Positions 26,818-34,377 of a DNA stretch of 34,377 nucleotides are shown here, piece by piece. Source of the DNA: Candidatus Omnitrophota bacterium (GTDB taxonomy: Bacteria; Omnitrophota; Gorgyraeia; Gygaellales; Profunditerraquicolaceae); NCBI GenBank assembly GCA_029561735.1, contig JAKQWZ010000036.1, positions 1 to 34,377 of the forward strand, written 5' to 3'. Each line of letters opens with the position of its first letter. Position 1 is the first letter of the stretch. Both the position numbers and the translations under genes were made by a program. The notes beneath the pieces are model-generated. The model saw nothing but the letters and a program-made list of their open reading frames with translations, was not told the origin of the DNA and did not search any database.

Positions 26818-27465
26818 TCTGTGGGACAGGACCCCTCTCTTCCTGCATAATCCGGATACAGGGCATTGGCTGCAAAGCGGTGATACCGGCAGGCATGTAT
26901 TTTGGCCAAAAGTGACTAAAGTAGTGTTGATTTTTATCCATTGATTTTTAGGCAGGATCTTGCGCAAAGCATATTCGGTCTCCTCGGGTGTTTTGGTTTT
27001 GATCCACCCGAGCCGGTTAGGTATCCTATGCACATGCGTATCCACGCAGATAGCCGGAACCCCGAAACCCAGGCCAAGCACCAAATTGGCAGTCTTTCTG
27101 CCTACGCCTTTTAATTGCAGCAATTCGGCTTCGCTGGCCGGAACTTTCCCGTTATATTCTTTTATTAGCCTCTTGCTCAACTCAAGTATTACCCCGGCCT
27201 TGGTATGATAGAAACCAACCGGATATATCAGCTTTTCTAATGCCGGTTTAGAAAGTTTTATCATTTTACGCGGCGAATCAGCCTGCCTGAACAGCCTCAT
27301 TGAGGCTTCGTGAGTGGTTTTATCTTTTGTGCGCAGGCTAAGAATGCAAGACACTAAAACCAGGTAAGGATCATGCCATTTATCAGAAACTATAGTTACT
27401 ATCGGGACGGTTAAACCTTTAACATGCCTTTCAATCAATTTTATAGTCCGGATTATTTTATTCAT
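26815..27465 (-). CDS. nth: Endonuclease III
   Basis: A 216-aa DNA glycosylase/AP lyase for oxidised pyrimidines. The helix-hairpin-helix LLQLKGVGRKTANLVLGL carries the catalytic Lys, and the catalytic Asp lies in VDTHVHRIPNRLGW. The C-terminal [4Fe-4S] motif is CLPVSPLCSQCPVSGLC (C-x6-C-x2-C-x5-C), complete. It starts one base after the stop of the Pyr_excise gene, so the two base-excision genes are cotranscribed. Confidence 0.96.
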   Translation of the reverse strand: MNKIIRTIKLIERHVKGLTVPIVTIVSDKWHDPYLVLVSCILSLRTKDKTTHEASMRLFRQADSPRKMIKLSKPALEKLIYPVGFYHTKAGVILELSKRLIKEYNGKVPASEAELLQLKGVGRKTANLVLGLGFGVPAICVDTHVHRIPNRLGWIKTKTPEETEYALRKILPKNQWIKINTTLVTFGQNTCLPVSPLCSQCPVSGLCRKRGVLSHR

Positions 27466-27466
27466 T

Positions 27467-27796
27467 TTATATTCTGCACTGGCATTTCTTACTTCTTAAA
27501 ATTTCTAACTGTTCTCTCAATGAGTTTACAAAGAATTTCTGCTGCGCTAAGCCTTTAGCATACTTAATCGGCAAAGGGCTTTTGTGGCAATAACCTCTGT
27601 TCTCCAATTCTTTTACCTGCTGCCGGTGCCTACGGTACAGCGCAGCCAGCTTCCCTCTCCAGCGCATAGTTTCAGGATGATGGGCATAGCCCTTTTTATT
27701 CTTAGTAATAACTGACCAGATCGCATGCAGCTCGCGATGCTCAGCCAGAAGGTGATTCCGGCACAACTTCTTCAACTCAATATCCCATATACGCAT
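27467..27796 (-). CDS. Pyrimidine dimer DNA glycosylase family protein (Pyr_excise, T4 endonuclease V-like)
   Basis: A 109-aa single-domain protein. MRIWDIELKKLCRNHLLAEH and HRELHAIWSV, then KGYAHHPETMRWRGKLAALY and GYCHKSPLPIKYA, are typical of bacterial members of the PF03013 family. In T4 DenV the N-terminal amine and a Glu near position 23 are catalytic; Glu in LLAEHRE is the candidate here. Pairing with nth (1-nt gap) supports a UV and oxidative lesion repair role. A TGGTATAAT extended -10 lies 6 nt before the ATG with no Shine-Dalgarno, suggesting a leaderless mRNA. Confidence 0.85.
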   Translation of the reverse strand: MRIWDIELKKLCRNHLLAEHRELHAIWSVITKNKKGYAHHPETMRWRGKLAALYRRHRQQVKELENRGYCHKSPLPIKYAKGLAQQKFFVNSLREQLEILRSKKCQCRI

Positions 27797-27802
27797 ATAA
27801 AT

Positions 27803-27811
27803 ATTATACCA
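27803..27811 (-). promoter_or_regulatory. Extended -10 promoter of the repair pair
   Basis: Minus strand: TGGTATAAT with no good -35. The -10 ends 6 nt before the ATG at 27796. Confidence 0.6.
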
Positions 27812-27856
27812 CAGGTAGTCCTTATTTTGCTGTAGGCTTATTAAGCATTAGGCTTG

Positions 27857-27987
27857 GGTTTTCTTGCCTGCCTCTGTAGGCAGGGCCTGTCATTGGGCAT
27901 CCTGCGCGCGCATGCCACACGCGAAAGGTGTGGCATATGCTGCGTGCTCGGATTGCCCAATGCCACCCGCCCAAGGGCAAGAAAACC
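27857..27987. repeat. Nested palindromic repeat I, complete copy
   Basis: A 131-nt element. Outer arms are GGTTTTCTTGCC and GGCAAGAAAACC, middle arms CATTGGGCA and TGCCCAATG, inner arms TGCCACAC and GTGTGGCA, with loop GCGAAAG. Side hairpins are CCTGCCT-CTGT-AGGCAGG on the left and GCCC-AA-GGGC on the right. Its left 69 nt recur exactly at 15683-15751. The short ORFs called here are artefacts of the palindrome. Together with the next element it fills the 465-nt gene-free stretch between the repair pair and atpC. Confidence 0.9.
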
Positions 27988-28000
27988 AAATATATTCATA

Positions 28001-28253
28001 TATAAATATCCTTGAAAGGGGTTTCGAGCGAATGTCGATTTTAGGCAAAGCAGCTCGAGCATTTTTGGGAATGCCGGTGGAGCCCCCCCCGCCAAAGGCG
28101 GAGGGGCGACAACACCGGCACGGCGAAGGTGTCTGAGCAGCATTTGTTAGAACAAATGCTGCGAGTTCTGCAGCCGCCAAAAATGCGAGAGACCTTTGCC
28201 GGCCCAAAGGGCAAAATCGACCTGAGCGAGAAACCCCTGAAAGGATATTTATA
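28001..28253. repeat. Large nested palindrome II downstream of atpC
   Basis: A 253-nt element. Terminal arms TATAAATATCCTT and AAGGATATTTATA continue as GGGGTTTC/GAAACCCC, GTCGATTTT/AAAATCGAC and CATTTTTGG/CCAAAAATG. The interior contains TGCCGGTG/CACCGGCA around a C-run of eight and GCC-AAA-GGC, then a 12-bp hairpin GCAGCATTTGTT-AG-AACAAATGCTGC. It begins 8 nt after the atpC stop. It looks like a multi-branched RNA or a MITE-like element flanked by TA-rich sequence. Confidence 0.85.
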
Positions 28254-28261
28254 GAATAAAA

Positions 28262-30781
<2,520 letters not shown>

Positions 30782-30785
<4 letters not shown>

Positions 30786-32311
30786 TTTTTTATCCGCGTA
30801 ACAAAATCATTTTTGAATGCCGCCACTGAATTATCCAGGCGTAAAATCAGGTCATCGCTAAGCATCTTTTTATCCTGTATCTCTTTCTCAATTTCAGGAT
30901 GGGCTTCATCCATATACCTGTAAAAATCATGCATGAATTCACTGATCTTATCCGCAGGCAGATCATCAAGATAAGCCTTATTGCCGGCAAAAATAATCAT
31001 GACCTGTTTGGCTAAAGAAAGGGTCTCATATAAACCCTGTTTAAGTATTTCAATCATTTTCTTGCCCCTGATCAGCTGGGCCTGGGCGTTTTTATCTATC
31101 TCCGAGCCAAACTGGGTAAAGGCAGCCAGTTCCCTGTATTGAGCAAGGTCAAGGCGTAATTGCGCGGCAACCTGGCGCATAGCTTTGGTCTGGGCTTTTC
31201 CGCCTACGCGGGATACCGATAAACCAACGTTTATCGCCGGACGGACACCGGCGTAAAACAGGTCACTTTCCAGATAGATCTGGCCATCGGTTATTGATAT
31301 GACGTTGGTCGGAATATAGCTGGAAATATCTCCTGCCTGAGTCTCAATTATCGGAATAGCAGTCATTGAGCCGCCGCCTAAGTCATCACTCATTTTAGAG
31401 GCGCGCTCCAAAAGCCTTGAATGCAGGTAAAATATATCGCCCGGATACGCCTCTCTTCCCGGCGGCCTTCTTAAAAGCAAAGATAACTGCCTGTAAGCCT
31501 GGGCGTGCTTAGAAAGATCGTCATAAATAACCAGCGCGTGTTTGCCTGAATACATAAATTCTTCGCCGATAGCGCAGCCGGCATAAGGGGCCAGGTACTG
31601 CAAAGATGCCGACGCCCGGGCCGAAGCGCTGACTATAGTCGTATATTCCATTGCCCCGTATTTTTCCAGGATTTCGGAAACAGCGACTATATTAGACATC
31701 TTCTGGCCTATACCTACATAAATACAATGGACACCTTTGCCTTTTTGATTAATTATGGTGTCCAGGACTATTGCGGTCTTCCCGGTCTGGCGGTCTCCGA
31801 TAATCAGCTCGCGCTGCCCCCTGCCGATCGGGATCATTGAATCTATTGCTTTTATTCCTGTTTCCAGCGGCTCTTTGACCGGCTGGCGGTCTACTACGCT
31901 GGGGGCATGATATTCCAAGAGCCGGAATTTATTGGTATCCAAAGCTCCTTTGCCGTCTATGGGATGGCCAAGGGCATTAACAACCCTGCCTATTAACGCA
32001 TCGCCTACGGGAACTTGAATAATTTTTCCCGTGCGCTTTACTATATCGCCTTCTTTAATATTGCGGTCAGGGTTATCCGGGCCGAATATTACCGCGCCAA
32101 CGCTATCTTCTTCAAGGTTCAGCACCATACCAAAGACATTATTGGTAAATTCAATCAACTCCCCGATCATCACATCATCAAGCCCGTAAATACGGGCAAT
32201 GGCATCGCCTACCTGAATAACCCTTCCGGTAGACTCGGTCCGCAGGCGCGTTTTATATTTTTCCAGCTCTTTCTTGATAATAGCCGTTACTTCTTCCGGG
32301 CGTATTTCCAT
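30782..32311 (-). CDS. atpA: F-type ATP synthase alpha subunit
   Basis: 509 aa, the non-catalytic nucleotide-binding subunit. The P-loop is [18 protein letters not shown], the Arg-finger region is [18 protein letters not shown] followed by [16 protein letters not shown], and the N-terminal beta-barrel begins with [20 protein letters not shown]. It abuts atpH without a gap and overlaps atpG by 4 nt. Length and motifs are standard. Confidence 0.98.
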
Positions 32312-32857
32312 TTATGAAATCCTTATCGTTTTTAATCTTTCTTTTAATTCATCCAAACGCCTGCGCACTGATCCGTCAATCACGGTATTGCCCACCATGG
32401 CCTGCACTCCGCCCAGCAGGCTGGCATCAAGGTCAAGATAGAAATTGAGTTTGCGCTTGAACCGTTTTTCCAGCTTGTTTTCTATCCTTTGGATAAGCTC
32501 CAGGTCCAAAGGGTAAGAAGTTTTAATCAGCGCGTCAAGCGCTTCGGCGTGAGAATAATGAATACGGATATAGTCAATGATTTCTGTTGTCAATTCAATA
32601 CGCCTCTTGCTTAAAAGCAAGGTTAAAAACTGGCGCAGCTCTTTAGAAAAATGTCCGTCCAATACATCTTCCATAAAAGCGGTTTTTTCCGTCAATGTGA
32701 TTTCCGGGTTTTCTACAAAATCCTTTACTTGCGGGTTATTCCGCAGGATAGTTTTAAGGTCTTTAATTTCTTCAACTATCTTTGCGATGCTTTGGCCCTC
32801 CCGGGCAAAACTGACATAGGCCTCGGCGTATCTTTTAGCAAGTATCTTTTCTTTCAT
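32312..32857 (-). CDS. atpH: F-type ATP synthase delta subunit
   Basis: 181 aa, the stator connection between F1 and the b subunits. It begins KRYAEAYVSFAREGQSIAK and ends with the family's LGGVQAMVGNTVIDGSVRRR. It abuts both atpF and atpA with no intergenic base. Confidence 0.95.
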   Translation of the reverse strand: MKEKILAKRYAEAYVSFAREGQSIAKIVEEIKDLKTILRNNPQVKDFVENPEITLTEKTAFMEDVLDGHFSKELRQFLTLLLSKRRIELTTEIIDYIRIHYSHAEALDALIKTSYPLDLELIQRIENKLEKRFKRKLNFYLDLDASLLGGVQAMVGNTVIDGSVRRRLDELKERLKTIRIS

Positions 32858-33352
32858 TTATGTTTTTTCAATCCGGTTCAGAAAACTTTCTACTATCTTT
32901 CTATCCCCGTCTTCAGTAATCTTCTCTTCAATTACATCCTCGGTAGCCTTAATAACCAAATCAATTATTTCGTCCTTAAGCGATTCTTTTACTTTGGATA
33001 ATTCATATTTGGTATAGTTTCTGGCGTCTTCAATAATTTTCTGGGCTTCCTGATGCGCCTGTTTCTTGATTTCTACGGCCAGCTTCTCGCCTTCCCTGAG
33101 GGCGTCATCAATCCGGGATTTAGAGAGCTCATCAATTGATTTAAGCCTGGTTTCAAGCTCTTCCTGCAGCTTGGCTGCGGCAAGCTTGGTATCTTCTATC
33201 CTCTTAAACTCCGAAGCGATTGTTTCTTTGCGCCGGTCCAGGAGCCCAAGCAGTTTTTTCCAGACAAATATGCGCATCAGCAAAAGCAATACCAGAAAAC
33301 TTACAGCCTGGGCCGTTATCTCATTGGCGCTAAGAAGCTTTAATAGTTCCAT
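32858..33352 (-). CDS. atpF: F-type ATP synthase b subunit
   Basis: 164 aa. One membrane helix at ~13-31 (AQAVSFLVLLLLMRIFVWKK) is followed by a long charged coiled coil (KRIEDTKLAAAKLQEELETR and onward) that dimerises and binds delta. A single b gene is present, with no b' partner. It starts 3 nt after atpE. Confidence 0.95.
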   Translation of the reverse strand: MELLKLLSANEITAQAVSFLVLLLLMRIFVWKKLLGLLDRRKETIASEFKRIEDTKLAAAKLQEELETRLKSIDELSKSRIDDALREGEKLAVEIKKQAHQEAQKIIEDARNYTKYELSKVKESLKDEIIDLVIKATEDVIEEKITEDGDRKIVESFLNRIEKT

Positions 33353-33355
33353 TTT

Positions 33356-33586
33356 TTAGATCTTGCCTGAAAGCACAAAGGCAAATACCAGCGCGTAAAT
33401 TGTCAATGCTTCAATAAACGCGCAGCCGGTCGCCATTGCAATCAGAATCTTTGTTGAGGCCTCTGGCTGCCTTCCGGTAGCTTCCATTGCCGATGAAACT
33501 GCTTTTCCCAGGCCCAATGCCGAACCAAATGCGGCAATCGCAACCCCCAAAGGAAGCGATATTGCCAGTAATGACTTGTAATCCAT
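33356..33586 (-). CDS. atpE: F-type ATP synthase c subunit
   Basis: 76 aa from ATG 33586, chosen because AAAGGAGG stands 7 nt upstream; the track start is 9 codons longer and runs into the repeat. It has two membrane helices joined by the polar loop GRQPEA. The ion-binding Glu is in helix 2 (CAFIEALTIYALV). The Gln of helix 1 and the Ser/Thr after the Glu that mark Na+-binding rings are replaced by Leu and Ala, so proton coupling is expected. Palindromic repeat copy B sits just upstream of its Shine-Dalgarno. Confidence 0.97.
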   Translation of the reverse strand: MDYKSLLAISLPLGVAIAAFGSALGLGKAVSSAMEATGRQPEASTKILIAMATGCAFIEALTIYALVFAFVLSGKI

Positions 33587-33600
33587 GATTATTCCTCCTT

Positions 33601-33657
33601 TAAATGAGGCCATAACTTATGGAGCCCCAGGCGACATAAGTTATTAGGCCGAATTTA
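33601..33657. repeat. Palindromic repeat element, copy B, between atpB and atpE
   Basis: 57 nt. Read on the minus strand it starts TAAATTCGGCC, where TAA is the atpB stop codon, and ends GGCCTCATTTA just before the atpE Shine-Dalgarno. Arms ATAACTTATG and CATAAGTTAT enclose a 13-nt GC-rich loop. Both 11-nt ends match copy A at 1996-2055 exactly. Confidence 0.85.
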
Positions 33658-34377
33658 CTCCGACGAACGTATTTTGTGAGTCGGAGCTACATTCTCCCCT
33701 TCGTGAGTTAATATTAGCGCAAAATAAATCGTGGTCAAAAGGCAAAATACCAGTGCCTGTACCGTTGCGGCAATTATCGCCAAAAGCATGCTAAAAATAA
33801 TAAGCGGTATGCCTTGAAGCCCGAACCCGGCTAACACCGCCAATAGTACATCTTCTCCCCAGATATTGCTGCGAAGACGAAGCGAAAGCGTGAGCGGCCT
33901 GACAAGCTCGTTTACTACGTGCAGAAAAAACATAAGCAAAGGAAACACTATTGATAAGGCCATCCCTCCCCGGGGATTGCCCATCAGGTGGTCTAAGTAG
34001 CCTAAAAAACCCATTTCCTTTATTGCAGTATATTGCACATAAATAAATACGCACAGCGCCAGCGACAAAGTTGTAGACCAGCTGGAGGTCGGGGACTTTA
34101 ATAAAGGTATAAGCCCGGACAGGTTCATCAAAAATATATATATAAAGAGCGTCCCGATAAACGGGGTATACCTGCGGCCGCAGGGGCCGAGTATCCCGCA
34201 AATAAATTCATCTAAAGCCCCGATTAAAAATTCAGCTGCATTCTGCAACCTGCCGGGTATCATCTTTGGCCGGCGCCCGGCAAAATACGCAATAATTGCC
34301 ATGGCCGCAACTATCAGCAGCGAAAAAATCACATTTTCCCATAGTTTCAAAAATGGGGCCCATCCGGTATGTCCAAG
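33655..34377 (-). CDS. atpB: F-type ATP synthase a subunit (N-terminus beyond window)
   Basis: About 240 residues are visible. The track start at 34350 is an internal TTG: the frame stays open to the window edge, reading LGHTGWAPF upstream, so the true start lies outside. The proton-channel helix contains the essential Arg in LTLSLRLRSNIWGED, a variant of the usual SLRLFGN, and the last helix region is VQALVFCLLTTIYFALIL. It is first in atpBEFHAGDC as seen here; an atpI-like gene may lie outside the window. Confidence 0.93.
   Translation of the reverse strand, partial: LGHTGWAPFLKLWENVIFSLLIVAAMAIIAYFAGRRPKMIPGRLQNAAEFLIGALDEFICGILGPCGRRYTPFIGTLFIYIFLMNLSGLIPLLKSPTSSWSTTLSLALCVFIYVQYTAIKEMGFLGYLDHLMGNPRGGMALSIVFPLLMFFLHVVNELVRPLTLSLRLRSNIWGEDVLLAVLAGFGLQGIPLIIFSMLLAIIAATVQALVFCLLTTIYFALILTHEGENVAPTHKIRSSE

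Noticed and set aside
27841-28207. ORFs of 90-105 aa on both strands (27841-28143, 27864-28136, 27890-28207)
   Set aside because: They lie inside the nested palindromes, overlap each other on both strands, lack ribosome binding sites and show no recognisable motif.
27841-28261. CRISPR array or insertion sequence
   Set aside because: No regular direct repeats with spacers, no cas gene and no transposase; the repetition is inverted, not direct.
34348-34350. TTG as the atpB start
   Set aside because: The frame remains open to the window edge with plausible a-subunit sequence, so this codon is internal.

Overview
The window reads as a compact chromosomal segment from an uncultivated Gram-negative-type bacterium. 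An outer membrane is implied by a lipid A disaccharide synthase, an MsbA-like exporter and a sugar-nucleotide dehydrogenase of the Gfo/Idh/MocA family. The mix of this with a membrane-anchored YvcK, HPr, DUF1846, a stand-alone FMN glutamate synthase domain and a half-length CarB resembles candidate phyla such as Omnitrophota. That placement is an inference from gene content, not a measurement. Almost every base is coding, genes overlap by 1-22 nt or abut, and the tRNAs carry no encoded CCA.

Layout, left to right. (1) 1-1924, minus: ptsN-like EIIA, yvcK, then HPr (cut by the window edge). (2) 1961-2391: three tRNAs (Lys, Leu, Gly in transcription order) with strongly palindromic spacers. (3) 2401-5147, minus: rpsB-tsf-pyrH-frr. 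(4) 5337-7127, minus: an MsbA-like ABC exporter. Divergent from it, 7296-10551, plus: a Gfo/Idh oxidoreductase, lpxB and a tandem HD-GYP protein. (5) 10546-11922, minus: a divergent L27-like protein and a Ste24-type protease. (6) 12002-15629, minus: DUF1846, a VTT-domain membrane protein and a beta-CASP nuclease. (7) 15816-20166, minus: pyrG-carA-carB(N half). (8) 20300-26650, minus: two nitrogen-assimilation units, nfnA/sudB-like - gltA-like - gdhA, and ANTAR regulator - gltB-like - small Cys protein. (9) 26815-27796, minus: a base-excision repair pair, Pyr_excise family and endonuclease III. (10) 27857-28253: non-coding nested palindromes. (11) 28262-34377, minus: the F-type ATP synthase operon atpBEFHAGDC, with atpB cut by the right edge.

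The most interesting material is regulatory or repetitive. Two transcription units of the nitrogen locus start from good sigma-70-like promoters and then meet intrinsic-terminator hairpins before the first gene. The two leaders share the same stem arms, and one of the downstream genes encodes a GAF-ANTAR protein, a family known for RNA-binding antitermination. This suggests a self-contained ammonium or glutamate attenuation circuit. pyrG has a similar promoter-terminator leader. Two unrelated families of palindromic repeats occur in the window. One is a roughly 60-nt element with conserved ends, beside tRNA-Gly and again between atpB and atpE. The other is a 131-nt nested palindrome, complete at the end of the atp operon, with exactly its left half repeated without mismatch downstream of the truncated carB. 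Three genes have a -10 hexamer 5-6 nt before the start codon, suggesting leaderless mRNAs. No transposase, integrase, CRISPR array, rRNA or phage gene was seen.
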